A stretch of DNA of 64,000 bases from Phoronis australis (GCA_002633005.1 NMRA01000006.1:1587742-1651741); one strand, 5' to 3'. Shown: positions 12,010 to 24,100, numbered from the stretch's first letter. The notes: a model not told the origin generated them from the letters alone. Made by a program: numbers and translations.

Positions 12010-12860
12010 GTAGTATTTTTTCATAGTCACCTGTGGGGAAATTAGTCACTTACAGGGGTTCCGCACTTTTAGAATCAACGAATAATGGGCATCGATCAAA
12101 CTTGTGCCATTTCTTTGCAGGATGTTGTTGCTGATTTAATTAGAAAGATTTTCTATTTGGATGTGTACCACTATTAAGACGCGATTTGGATCCCCACATT
12201 TTCAAACATTTTGCAGGTCTTGGATTTTCTTCCTATTCAGGTAACCTCGGGGACAATTTGGCACTTCGAATAGTACAAAACTTTGTATTGGATTAATGGA
12301 AGTAATCTAATTACGGGTATACTCTCGGAGAATTGAAAAGGATTAAGATTGACCGGGTCCATACAAAGTAGACTGGTAAAAAAATTTGAAGTGCTTAGTA
12401 ATTTACAGCGCTACATAAATCTGGGCTAATTATTTTTTTAATTTTGGCATTTTGAATTTATTTGAGTCCAAAACGTCAACTGAAAATGACGTCATACTGA
12501 ACAAGCGATAAAAAACGCACTTGTAGTCAGTACGTTACCACATGGAAATGACGAAAGTGATTTATGGAATGACCTTCAGATCAAATTGGAAAGAGAAAGT
12601 TACGGGTCACTGCAACAGCTTCATTGACTAAAACTTCTAAAATTGGTCATGCGTATGCATGTCAATGCCGTGAGAAACATCCTCTCGGTTGGCACTAGTT
12701 CATCTTGGACTAAGTTGAGGCGCGTTGCAAAAGACTTTGAAAAGACTATCTTCGCAATATACGCAGTTTGCACGATTTATTTCCAAAACTAATGGGGAAT
12801 GATTTGATTGTTAGCTTTGAATTTGTAATTCAGTAATTTGTGCTTAGCGGTATTTAGGAA

Positions 12861-12942
12861 GTAGTCGTGGCCGAGCGGTTAAGGCGATGGACTAGAAATC
12901 CATTGGGATCTTCCCGCGCAGGTTCAAATCCTGCCGACTACG
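12861..12942 (+). tRNA. tRNA-Ser (anticodon AGA)
   Basis: 82 nt. Starts GTAGTCGTGGCCGAGCGG, with acceptor stem GTAGTCG/CGACTAC and anticodon loop CTAGAAA giving AGA (read as IGA). The B box is GGTTCAAATCC, one transition away from the sister genes. Followed within 25 bases by a long T-run (ttctttttttt), a good Pol III terminator. It heads the second tandem unit. Confidence 0.95.
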
Positions 12943-13898
12943 TACAAATATATTTCTTTTTTTTGTAGTCATCTATGGAGCGATTAGTCACATGTAGGTG
13001 TTCCGCATTTTCAGAACCTGTGCATAACGGGAACAAAACAGGCGCTACCTATTTGCAAAACGAAAAACACTCCTCATTCGATTATGGAACAATGTAAGAC
13101 CAATGTGGCAGCCTAGATGTGGTCGAAGGCAAAAGTTAGCCTGTTCGACAGAACGCTGATATATAGCTTCTCCCATGAGGGAGGAATATTGTGTTTGCGG
13201 ATGTGTAGTTAGATCGTATCTTCCGCTATTATGACGCGATTTGGTCCCTCAAATAATTAGAGAAATTCCTATTCACATCTTATTTTCAAATATTCTGCAA
13301 GTCTTGGATTTTCCAATTCAGGTAACCACGGAGACAATTTAGCACTTGAAATGTTCACAACATATGTATGTGGTTTAATCAGCGTGTTTAGACAACGGTT
13401 GCACTCACTTTATGCTCCGGGGGAGTTGAAAAGTGTTTGGCTTAATCCATAGCTAAGTAATAATTTTAGAAGTGATTAGTAATGTACATCGCTTCGTACG
13501 TAAATCGGGTTTAATTTTCATTATGTTTTTAATTTTGCCATTTCGATTTATTTAAGGTCAAAATAGCGTCATACTAAACAAGCGAAATAAAACACACGCC
13601 GCATATTCAGTACATTAACACACGAAAATAACGAAAGTATTTTATGGAATGACCATAAGTGGTATACAATTAGATTATAAATAGGAAGTTGGTCATGCAT
13701 GTGCATATCAATATGATAAGCAACCTCTCGGTCAGCAACAGTTCGATTTGGAGAAGTTGAGGTGCACTGCACAAGGCACTGGAATGACTAACTTCGTACT
13801 ATACGCAGTTTGCACGAATTATTGGGAAAATATAATGGGGAATGATTTGATGATTAGTTTGAATTTCTTTGTAATTTGTGCAGAATGGTATTGTGGAA

Positions 13899-13980
13899 GT
13901 AGTCGTGGCCGAGCGGTTAAGGCGATGGACTAGAAATCCATTGGGATCTTCCCGCGCAGGTTCGAATCCTGCCGACTACG
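13899..13980 (+). tRNA. tRNA-Ser (anticodon AGA)
   Basis: 82 nt with the same sequence as the 12861 gene except for the canonical B box GGTTCGAATCC. All stems pair and the anticodon is AGA. TTTT occurs within 15 bases downstream. Its 5' flank matches the other tandem copies, but its 3' flank does not, which marks the edge of the duplicated segment. Confidence 0.96.
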
Positions 13981-14299
13981 TACAATTGTTTTGTTTCCAT
14001 TTTTGGGTTCACGAGACCAACTGCACGCTGGAAGCCGGACCAATTTCTATTTGGATCTCAGTGCAGCACTGACTGAAAGTTCAATCAGTTCAGAACGAAA
14101 TAACATTGTTACGATAAAGACGTATAATTACCATGGGGTACCCTTTCCATTTCCTTTATCGTTGTTGCTATGCAAAACTTTAAAATAATAAAGCAATATG
14201 ACTTTGACGATTTTTATCGTGAAAATGAAATTTCATTGTCGACCATATTGTGTCCTAAATTGGTAATGTTTTGCCAAGCATCAAAGTAGTCCTTCTGTT

Positions 14300-14374
14300 C
14301 GCCAGGATTCGAACCTCATCTGAACCCATAAGACTTGTGAACTAAGGCATCGTTTTTACCCGAATCGGCCAGGG
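14300..14374 (-). pseudogene. tRNA-like relic (class II type)
   Basis: The minus strand has a perfect B box, GGTTCGAATCC, and an A-box-like TGGCCGATTCGGG, spaced as in a tRNA with a long arm, but no convincing acceptor stem or anticodon loop. It directly precedes a TTAA-type MITE at 14392. It could be a degraded serine or leucine tRNA. Confidence 0.4.
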
Positions 14375-14391
14375 CTATTTATCCGTTGCTC

Positions 14392-14717
14392 TTAAAGAGG
14401 CATTATCGGTGAGAAAAGCAGTTTTTTGACATGAGTCCCCATCGCATACTCGAACCCCAATTGTTCGCAGTCGTAGCCTAACGCTGTCCCTCTGAGCTGA
14501 ATACTGCTCATAAAAAACGGATTGTTTTAAGCGTAGTTAAATGTTAAAGACACCGGTATTGATTTTAGTTAATGGCAAATGGTAATAAAATCACAAAAAG
14601 ACAACGGGTTGTGTTGTTTGTTAGCAGTGGAAAAAACCTAATAACTTAAGAAGTCTATTCCATCCAACAATAATGACGAAACTGCGTTTTTGGGCAGTAA
14701 AACCGATATTGTCCTTA
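14392..14717 (+). mobile_element. TTAAAGG-type MITE with internal tRNA-like module
   Basis: The left end ttaaagaggcattatcggtg and right end aaaccgatattgtccttac are inverted versions of one another. Inside, on the minus strand at about 14440-14510, is a tRNA-like block with A-box-like tcagctcagaggg and B-box-like GGGGTTCGAG. The body (ttaaagacaccgg.., gaagtctattcc.., aaactgcgttttt) is shared with copies at 24368, 29500, 39405 and 45040. The TTAAAGG terminus resembles that of T2-type MITEs. Confidence 0.7.
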
Positions 14718-15021
14718 CCAAACGTTTTTGTGAAGGTATCTTATCAACATACATTAAGTTAAACTTGATACGACGATTTCGATGCGTCCTTTACGGTACC
14801 TTTAGTCAATCTGCAAACGCCAAACAATGGCGGAGGAATTAATCAAAGTCATTCGGTGAATAGGTTCGGAAAAGTCCCTCTTCAGCCCTGTCTAGACACT
14901 CCGATTAGTCGTATCCGACTTTGTAGTATCCTAACGTTTACAGTGGAGCTCGCTTGTGCGACAATAGATGCATCCTTATCACAATCATATAGCAACGAAT
15001 TTCTCAAGAAAGCCGGGCGTG

Positions 15022-15162
15022 CGTTCAGTAGACGCTAGGACCTATGCTAGGACCTAGCTAAAACCTTGTCAAAGTCACGTGCTCTCATTTAAAATGCACG
15101 GCAATATCTCACGTAATCTCGCGAAGTCTTGCTTTTTAGCGAGGTCCTAGCGTTGCTGAACG
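15022..15162. mobile_element. 141-bp palindromic-ended MITE (copy 1)
   Basis: Ends cgttcagtagacgctaggac and gtcctagcgttgctgaacg form near-perfect inverted repeats, with a second internal tgctaggacctagct. Copy 2 at 22967-23107 lies in inverse orientation, is also 141 bp, and differs at only about seven positions, so the family moved recently. Confidence 0.85.
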
Positions 15163-15481
15163 GGAGGCGGTTTTGTGACTGTTTGGAAGAGCAAATGATT
15201 CAAGGCATGGCACTAACGAGTGTGCATTGTAAAACATATTTACGGACTTCATGCCTGAGCCCAGTTGAGCTAACTTCTGTACTTAGCTCATTGACGAACT
15301 TGAGGATGAATTTGACGGATTATCTGCGTGTACACCCATTTGTTGCTTGTTTGATGTAAACGGTTTCAAAAGGGCCATATGCCCTACCCTTAAGTGAGGG
15401 TGTATTTGTGAGTCTAGATCACGTAGCACATTACAGCCTACACGATCTTCTGATCCTGGGCGGAAAATAAAAAAATGAAAC

Positions 15482-15563
15482 CGTAGTCGGCAGGGTTCGA
15501 ACCTGCGCGGGATAATCCCAATGGATTTCAAGTCCATCGCCTTAACCACTCGGCCACGACTAC
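15482..15563 (-). tRNA. tRNA-Ser (anticodon TGA)
   Basis: 82 nt, the same tRNA as the gene at 9193-9274. The anticodon loop is CTTGAAA, the B box is GGTTCGAACCC and the acceptor stem pairs fully. On the minus strand a T-run (CATTTTTTTATTTT) starts within 10 bases of the 3' end, a strong Pol III terminator. Confidence 0.96.
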
Positions 15564-16799
15564 TTCGACTGGCATTTGGGTAAGAAACGGTTTTGAAACC
15601 GTTATGTAATGTGTGGTAAAAGCTTTCATTGTTGCGTCATATTTCCTAAGAGTCAGTAATGTTGCGATCCCTCTTGCCTGAGATTTGTGCGATCAAACTA
15701 GCCAGATTTGGTTTCTGTGGAATACTCACAATTACTTCCTCCGTGAGCCAAAATTCCGGAGAGTGCTGATCTTGACCACCATATATCCGTGCTCGCATCT
15801 TTCTCGGAACGTTGGAACACCTGAAGATGACCGGAGAAATGGATAACCGAAACGTTGTGCCAATGTACATAGGCTTGAGGTTGGTGTAAATAGACCATTT
15901 AAAAATTATCGAAATAACCCAACAATTCACGAGTCTCTAGCAAACGTAGTAAATGTGAAGACGGACGCTCATTAGGAATCGCATGTCGATTTCTCAGTGG
16001 TGAAAGTGGCACTTGATAAATTTTGATATGTTCTAAAAACTTTTTTAAGTAGACATCGGTGTACAGGTCATACTTGATCCCAAGGATGATAATCTGTTTC
16101 GTGGCGTATAAACTAAGTTACGTGTCGCGTACAATAGCTCCTATTTTTGACCGTGTGGTCCTGCTCTGCTTCCGTCTGAGATCGAGCGGCTGTCACAACG
16201 GGGGTGGCGGCGTCGATGAAGTTAACTGAACGTTTGATTAATTTCCCAAAATAATTAACAAATTGCTGCTAAATATGCAAAATATGCATATAATGAAATA
16301 ATAAGACGAAATGTTTCAATAGGTAGGTCCCGGATTACGCAATGACATTTGAATCTCGCACAATATTGTAACGTCCGTCAAGCAGTTCTCTAGCCTCGTT
16401 TTCGCTCTATTCGCGTTTCTCATGTTATTTGTTGGTGCCCTGCTTTTTTTCGTTTTTTTCGATTTCAATAACTTTATTCGACCTTCAGATAACAGCCAGG
16501 TTTTACTGTTTTGCCGTGGGCTGCAACTCCGACAGCAGAAAGTTGGATTAACTCGATGAGTGTCACGAATGTATGAGCGCACCCAGCTTAAAAAATGGGG
16601 GGACTTGAATTTTTAAAAGAATCACGAAGTACGTTCAGAGCTATGCCAGAAATTGTGCATTCGCCGAATTTTGGTAGCTCCCGCCTTTTTTGGTGGACTT
16701 TTGTCTTTTTTCTACTTTTTCCAGAGTTTTTGTTTCTCTGAGGCGGACCTTTTTGCCCACTTCGCCAAATGAGTGGGTACACTTGAACCTCCCCCGAGC
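15564..16799. other. Spacer, no gene seen
   Basis: No exon-like sequence or tRNA. The open frames on the minus strand (15646-15930, 16316-16582, 16588-16865) have no family resemblance I can name. Confidence 0.45.
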
Positions 16800-17500
16800 C
16801 CCGCCTCCTGCATGTGGATGCGATATTATTATACACTTTAATACATAGTTTATTAATTTCAACATTTAAGACCTTGGCCCATATATTACATAAAATTTAC
16901 AGGATAACGCTGAGCAGCTTTTCTCTGAGGCCAGTGGCGCGAAATACAAATTTCATTAGATTAATCTGAGCAATAGGCTCCGACATTTTCATTAGCTTTA
17001 CAAATTTATGTTTTTTGGTTCACGCCAGCACCACTCAGGTATAAATGCATCTCTCAGAGAGTAGTACTTTTTACAAACACATATGAAATGGTATTCATCT
17101 TCAATTAGGGATACACAGAAACAACACACACGACATTTTTGGTACACAAGAGAATGTCTACGTTTCTCTATCATCAGGTTATGGTTGAAGCAACATAATT
17201 TTGCCATAGCTGCTAAAAAGATACATGGAATAGAGCACAACAGATAGGATCCCATTGCAAAATCAATTTTAAATGAGGAATATGTATCAAATTTTGAGCT
17301 TTTCTCCACAGCAAAGCTCCATTCTTGTAAGAAAAGCAATCTTTAATTCGCTGCTCAAAAATGACAAGAAAAGATGCGTCGCAGCCAACTCCCTGATTGT
17401 GCCATACCAATCCAAAACCATATCTTTGAAGCAAATTCCTAACAGACATTCTCCGACATCATTCCTAGAATCAACCCAACATTTCTAAAACGCGTTTTTC
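16800..17500 (-). mobile_element. Non-LTR retrotransposon 3' remnant (RT C-terminus with CCHC-like zinc motif)
   Basis: Read on the minus strand, 17449 down to about 17335 gives LLQRYGFGLVWHNQGVG followed by an EQRIKDCF segment. After a +1 frame shift near 17335 the reading continues through FNHNLMIEKRRH and a cysteine/histidine block (CRVCCFC..IEDEYHFICVC) that fits the zinc-binding tail found after LINE reverse transcriptases. A stop follows at about 16998, with LINE-like sequence continuing briefly in another frame and an AT-rich 3' tail. It is broken by at least one frameshift and one stop, so it is a dead 5'-truncated copy. Confidence 0.7.
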
Positions 17501-18801
17501 TAACTTCAACACAAAGGCACATTTCTATCCGGTGCCGTCCCACTGCTTGGGAAATAATCTATGCTGCTTTGCTATAGGTAACTTTTTGATTTTTAATTAA
17601 TACTAAATTATGGCCTAGCTCGAGCCACGGACTAGTTCCGAGCAGAGACTAGTCGGCTCCGATTTATTCTTGCTCAGGATTGGTGATAAAAACAGCGTAG
17701 AGTTATGCGTACTTAGCAACGAAAACTGACCCTCCCAACAAAGGCCTTGACGTGTTGATATCGGCTTTGTAGCGACAATACAATTATAAGCTGACTCTGC
17801 TGATGTTAGTTCGTAGTAAATGCGTGACACTGGTGCAAACGTTATCCTACAGCCTTTACACTTTTCTTCTTGCTTACAGAATAATTCGTTATGTGCAAAA
17901 TAACAAAAAACGGTATTTTATATATTTCATGCATTTTTAAATGCTAAAGTAACGACACCATCAGGCTAGACAACTCACGTGACTTTTAAGGAAGTCAATA
18001 CAGGCACGAGCTTGACTATATTTTCGGTTTACACTAAGGGGGAGGGGGGGGGGGGTAGAACGATGCTACATCAAGCCATAGACTACCCTCTCACACAAGC
18101 CACCTATTCTGAAAAGTGGCCCTGTGGAAACATGATGAACGACACACGGAATTTCTGTGTGGACATCAATGCGCATGCCTTGGTCGGAAGTTTACCGATC
18201 ACATCACCACCAGTTGCACACGCCTTTATGCAGTGTACTTGTTTGGGCTTAAGCCACTGGGTCGAGTTTCCTCTGATTTTGTTTACTTCGATCACATAGA
18301 CTGCCCGTTTTAATAAAATGCAACTTCTCAAATCAAAGGTGGTCGCTATAGCATAAATGTAAACTGAAAGGGGTTTCCTAGTTTTAACCAATGGGTATGA
18401 CTGAATGTTATGACGTCGTTTTCATTATTTAAACGAATGAGAAGCCGTGTTAAACAACATCCGACTGTGCTATCTTTCGTAGTACTATGAAATGATAGTG
18501 TAGCCATAGATGAGCAAACGGCAGTCACTGTCCTGGTTCAGTACGCATGTCTGTTTTTCAATTCCGGCTGGTTGGTTAACAGTGTTCTAAAAGCGACTCC
18601 GCCGGTATAAGGGATATTAACTAGGAGCACAGATTTTTCCCGCGTTGGTGTACGGGTACTTGCGCCGGGCCTGACAAGTTCGCTGGTCCAGAATTACTAG
18701 ACAACTAAAATGTAAACCTCTCGTCGTGCAAAGCAATTTTATTCTCCTTTCAGTCCTCAATACAGATTTGTGAAATCACGAAGTGATTTTTACTAAAATG
18801 T
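17501..18801. other. Spacer, no gene seen
   Basis: AT-rich, with a purine tract gggggaggggggggggg near 18040. The overlapping open frames at 17979-18391 on both strands show no recognisable domain. Confidence 0.45.
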
Positions 18802-18883
18802 CGTAGTCGGCAGGATTTGAACCTGCGAAGGAACATCCCAATGGATTTCGAGTCCATCGCCTTAACCACTCGGTCACGACTAC
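18802..18883 (-). tRNA. tRNA-Ser (anticodon CGA)
   Basis: 82 nt on the minus strand, starting GTAGTCGTGACCGAGTGG. The anticodon loop CTCGAAA gives CGA, the B box is GGTTCAAATCC and the acceptor stem pairs fully. The long arm differs from the sister genes (GATGTTCCTTCGC). ATTTTAG lies within 10 bases downstream and serves as a short T terminator. Confidence 0.94.
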
Positions 18884-21113
18884 AATTCCCACTTTAGAAC
18901 TAAGAACTTTTTTAAAACATGCATTAAATAAATCAACTTTTTCATTGTTTCGTAATTTTCCATCAAAAAGTTTTTTGTTTTGTTTTGTTTTGTTTTCATA
19001 CTTCAAAAAGCCATTTTTCGTTTCTATAATTCTTATTGAAGCTGCACCGTTGGATATGTTCGTAAAGCCAAAGTTTACACGTCATCACGGCTTGGACGTT
19101 AGCGTGAACTTAATGAGAATCACAAAATTAATCAGAGTTGATGTGGAAAATTCATGTAACAACCTCTCACCGGCTCCGCGGACCATCCTGTTACATACTT
19201 ATTAACAAAAACACAGTCTCGCCCCTGATGTACCCAGTTCGAAGTCTACGACTATAAATTTGTATTTACAACATTACGTTATTCGCCACCGATGTCGTGC
19301 TGGCAGTAAATCTTTTGATTTCATTATATGCTTTTCCTGTTCGTCTTTGTATATTGGAGTTTTCGTGTAAAACTTGATGTTAAAATTAGATTCTTAGTCA
19401 ATTCCAAGCCGGTAGCTGTAGCTTATCGAGAAGAGCATAAACTGAAAAATCCGGGCCTCGCATTGCCGGATTCAACTATCGTAGTCTCATTCGTCAAACG
19501 TGAGTTCAATTTTTAGTTGCTCATCTCGCCGAAACTGACCTTTAGTTCCCAGGATTTTCTACAACCTTCTGTGTTTTGGAGCAAACTTATTGACAATTTG
19601 AACTTTACCTGCACATTTGGGGCACCGAAATACGTTGTATAATTTTTACATTCTCGTGTTAAAAATAGGTCCCAAGAGTCGAATAGCCACCTTATGCAAT
19701 TTTACAAGAATCGTGGAGAAACTCATTTATTATTACTGGTCAGTGACAGATTGAGTTACTATTCATGATGACACACAAAAATTGAATGTCGAGTTATTTG
19801 CTGATTGAGAAAAGGTCAGGGTCGAAAATGACGTCAAACGGATGAATGCTCGGCGATTAAAACTAGCTAGAATATAGCGTGCCGATTTCATTAGAAAGCA
19901 ATTCGGCTCCGCGACATATAATCGCTTTCGAATTCTGAAAGTTTGGTGAAGATACGTGACTTATTTTTTCAGCCATTTCTTGGAAACAGCCTCGGAGTTC
20001 GAAACATTCGTATATTCAAAAATCGGTCGAACGATCGATTGGAGAATGTTTCTGGCGAACCCGAGGACGGCTGGCTAAGAATGAACTCGACACTCACGTA
20101 GCGTTACCGTGACTGAAGAGTACCACAGGTGTTTCATTGAGAGGTAACTCAAATTTAACTGTTTTATTTACAAATGCCAGTGAGTTAAGACAGTACATGT
20201 ACAAAATTCAAATAAATTAGAAACATAATACTAATTTTTACATCTTCTAGAAATACTTTCAAGAGAATTACAAGTCATTTTTAAATTAAAGTTGAATATG
20301 TGACTAAAACTTTACACAACATTACCGACATTTGGCGTTTCCTAGTAAACGAATACATCTGAATTTTTACCGTTTTATAAATAAAAATTAAAATTTAACA
20401 AGAAAATTTACGCGAGACACTGAATAAATAATGAGATCTTTGTTCAAAACCCCGAGATTTCGAGCCCACATAACGTTCCTGGTTGATTACTTTTTGAAGT
20501 AAATTTTGGTCCAGATTAAAAGTATATCTATTGTAGCAAGATCAGGGCAGAGAAAAACTCAGTGGTCGGGCGTATAAATACTCTGACCGGACGCTCCAAG
20601 TAAAATAAGTCAGTAGAAGTCAAAAAGACTGAGGACTTGACATCTGAATCCAATGGTGGTAGATTTCACAGAGGATACGGACTTTCTGTAACTTTCGCAG
20701 CTGATTGGTCAGAGTATTTTGTGTCTGACACTAGGTCACTTCTCCGCCTGAATATTGTGTGTTCAGATTTTTTTAGTTTTGAAACAAGTGATGCTACAAA
20801 CGACCCTAAGAGGTATTCAGTAAGGCCAATGTTTCACGAGACACTTGTAACGAATAATAATCTCGCTAGTAAAATTGCGCACGTATCGTTACCTTCCATA
20901 GTTCAACATTACCGTGTAATTGTTCAATCACTTTCAGTCACGAATAGTGGCCATTTTGGTATAAACGTCACGAGCTAAGTCACTCGCAAAACCCTAACGA
21001 AATTTCGCATTACATTTCCGTGATTTGGGGCCGAAGTCGCGAAATACAAGCCTAACTGAACGCCCTCGGGATGGTACAACAGTGAACCTATTTTTCCAAA
21101 GTGGCCTTGTCTA
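18884..21113. other. Region downstream of the astacin gene, no further gene supported
   Basis: It probably contains the 3' UTR of the minus-strand protease; the nearest minus-strand AATAAA I see is at 20162-20169. A TATAAATA at 20573-20580 on the plus strand is followed about 30 bases later by tcagtagaagt, which looks like a core promoter, but the first ATG there opens a frame of only 12 codons. The 113-codon frame at 20637-20978 begins with TTG, not ATG. Confidence 0.4.
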
Positions 21114-24100
21114 CTATGTGACCATCCTGTAATTTATTTTAAACCCTTTCCTCCAGTTTCCTTCGGAGTCCTTACTACTATTGACGCGAAATAAAATGAG
21201 AAGTCTGTCGTCTTCCGATGTAAATGTGTGTCGTGGAGTGTCACTACAGCAAAACCTGAAATAGAAAAATACGTTATTATTATTATTAAAGTTGATCCAG
21301 GATTCAATAAAAGATTTAATTGCCGTGAATATATCGATTTTCAAATGGGTAACCCGACGTTTGAAAAGCCGGGGTTTGAATATGGCTCTAAATATGACAA
21401 GGTTCGAATTGCTTATTCGTGCTCGAGACCCGTCATCGTCCCACAATGCATTCGACAACATATGCACTATACGCATGCGCGGGTATAGATTTTCAAACAT
21501 GTGAACCCATTATGAATGTTGCCTGCATGATTTTGAAAAAATATGCATTTTTCAGTACTGCTGTGGAAGCGCGAATATGTCGATAAATTTTAAAAATCGT
21601 ATCCAGTATCTATAAAAATAATTTAGAAGACAGTAAAGCACTTTTGAAAAAAATCAGTAACGACTCAACACTGCGAAATCCGTAAGACTTTGGGAGTAAT
21701 TCGTGCGAGTTAACATAGTTCACCCACTAGTTGTCTGACGACAATAGCATGATATACGAATTTAATTCGATTTTTCAGCACATCATCAGGTTAAAATTTT
21801 TTATCAATTCAAAAAACTACAATTTCTTGGGTTTGTCCTGTATATGTTTCAAAGGGCCATACGAAAATAAAATGAAATTCACCTTCAGCAGGATATAATT
21901 AAAAGGTTGTAGTTTAACTATTAACATTAACTGGGGGGGCACTCGATCCAATGCAACGCGGAGTGTGCAGATAAAGCGTTGAAGTGTGAGCGCTCTCGCG
22001 TGTTTTCCCCTACGTTACACTCATTACGATCTCGTGGACAAGTACTCTACCGTCATTCATCTCTCGTGGTTGTCATTAACCGCGAACTTGAAATTTTCGG
22101 ACTTGTTGATACTACCGAATGATTATCTGTTCAAATTTATTCTGTGGAATACATATTTTCGCAATAAATGGATCCGCGGGTTCTCAAAAACTGAATGCAA
22201 AAGCGTATTTAGTATTTGGCGTATTTTTTACAAAAATGTAAATCGTAGTCGGTAGGGTCATAACCTGCGCGAGAAGATCCAAATGGATTTCGAGTCTATC
22301 GCCTCAACCCGTTCGGCCAGGACTACTGCTTGTTTCCACGTACTGCAAGTGTGGACCCATGCGTTTAACTGCCGAGCACAATTTCGGCTATAAAAGTGTT
22401 TGACTAATCTCTAAACACGTTCAATGAGAAGTGTCTTACATGAGCGAACGAGGTAGGGGGGTGATCATTTATAACGTCTTTATATAAGCCGAGTGGCTTT
22501 CTGACTTTATTGAAAGGTTACAGCCTTAGTTATTTCTTAGCTGCAATAGTTAAGCTTTTAATCTCTTTCAGCATCATTTTCTCGTGTTTGGGAATTCCGT
22601 CACCAAACAGATGTAGTCGTGGCCGAGCGGTTAAGGCGATGGACTCGAAATCCATTGGGATATTCCCGCGCAGGTTCGAATCCTGCCGACTACGGGAAGT
22701 TTTTTAACACATGTGGTGTGATTTAAACGATGTAGATGAAAAGAGTTGTGTTGCTCTCTGAACTTGAATTTTTTTATTTGAATATTTCGCAAGAACCATT
22801 TCAAATGCATCGATAAAATTATAAAACCTTCCACGCAGTTGGCAATATTGGAATCTGTTCATTGACAAGTAAAATCGCAATGGATGTGATGTCTATCCCC
22901 TTAATTGACCTATCGCCAGGATTTTGAGTGACGGCTTAACTGACTATATAGAACGCAGCATCCTCCCGTTCAGTAACGCTAGGACCTCGCTAAAAGGCAA
23001 GACTTCGCGAGATTACGTGAGATATTGCCGTGCATTTTGAATGAGAACACGTGACTTTGACTAGCTTTTAGCTAGGTCCTAGCGTAGGTCCTAGCGTCTA
23101 CTGAACGCACGCCATGACTGACACACCTTCGTTTCCAAGCCGCCATTTTACCCGACAAACAACACGTTGCCGGGTAAAACTTATTGTTTGTTAGTCGGCA
23201 TTACGCAAGGGGGCGGAGCTTGCGATAGGTCAATTACTCGGTCACGACCGCGGATGCAACAAACTCACAGAGGTTCATGCGTGCGAACTCAACACACAAA
23301 TAAACGGTGTCAGTGATGAATTATCGTTAAAATGGGTGGCTTGAATCGAGTGCACATTCCAGTGCGTGCTAAGAAAAGCATACGTGTACGACAAATTAGG
23401 TCTAAGATTAGGGTTTTGCTCTAAAAATATTTCTATAGTTTACCTAATATTCCCTCTCAATGAGTGACATACTTAAAATGTAAAATAGAGTTCAAAAATG
23501 AATTCTACTACGTCAAGGAAAAATTCGTTCCCGAGACATTTTACAATACTTCTGTAACCGCAAAGAGCATAAGTGTACATTTTTACCTGGCTGACGTAAT
23601 CGCTTTATCTTTGCGAGCTCTTATCTCCACCCAGTCGTGACAAAGGCGAGTTTCGCTCGAGCAAGGTAAGTGAAACTGACCGTCAAACTCGGCCTGCACT
23701 TTGTATCCTAAGGGTGCCTGAAGAAGGAATTGAACTTTTCAACATACTAAGTAGCTACATAATGTTCATGAAACGTAAACCTGTCAATTCGATGACTACC
23801 TGGTTCGTCACAAGCTGAATCGATGTACTTACTTAAAGATTCTTACAGTGTTAATTTTCTAAAGCACTCCAACGGGAAAGATTGTTAAGGAGAGGTGACC
23901 ATTAACATTGCGTAAGGGAAAGGAGGGTTACGTGCTTTGCACGTTAAGGGGCAAACGGTAATTGATACAATCTTAACGAAAATAAAACCTTCAAAATTAC
24001 TAATTAAAGCAATTCTTCTAACGACCTTTAACAGATTATCGCTACATTACGCTTTGATGAAAGTACCTTCAAGAGCCACGTGCATTGTTGGTTGTCGCCG

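Larger units (their letters stand above)
11928..13980 (+). repeat. Tandem segmental duplication carrying tRNA-Ser(AGA)
   Basis: Two diverged units, 11928-12860 (933 bp) and 12861-13898 (1038 bp), each begin with a tRNA-Ser copy. They are followed by a third tRNA at 13899 whose 3' flank is different. Shared blocks include a 3' flank with tagtca..tgtggggaaattagtcac versus tagtcatctatggagcg, a block near 12240 and 13320 with ggtaacc..ggagacaattt, and a pre-tRNA block with tttatggaatgacc at about 12560 and 13640. Confidence 0.85.

Noticed and set aside
13748-14072. Short plus-strand frames across 13899-13980, and similar frames at 9177-9368, 15283-15549, 18776-19006 and 22510-22707
   Set aside because: They read through tRNA-Ser genes; the shared RGRAVKAMD-type peptide is translated tRNA, not protein.
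18020-18056. Purine tract as a possible regulatory element
   Set aside because: A homopurine run alone, with no gene nearby that could use it.
20637-20978. 113-codon plus frame
   Set aside because: Begins with TTG, has no ATG at its head and no recognised domain; it lies in the likely 3' region of the astacin gene on the other strand.
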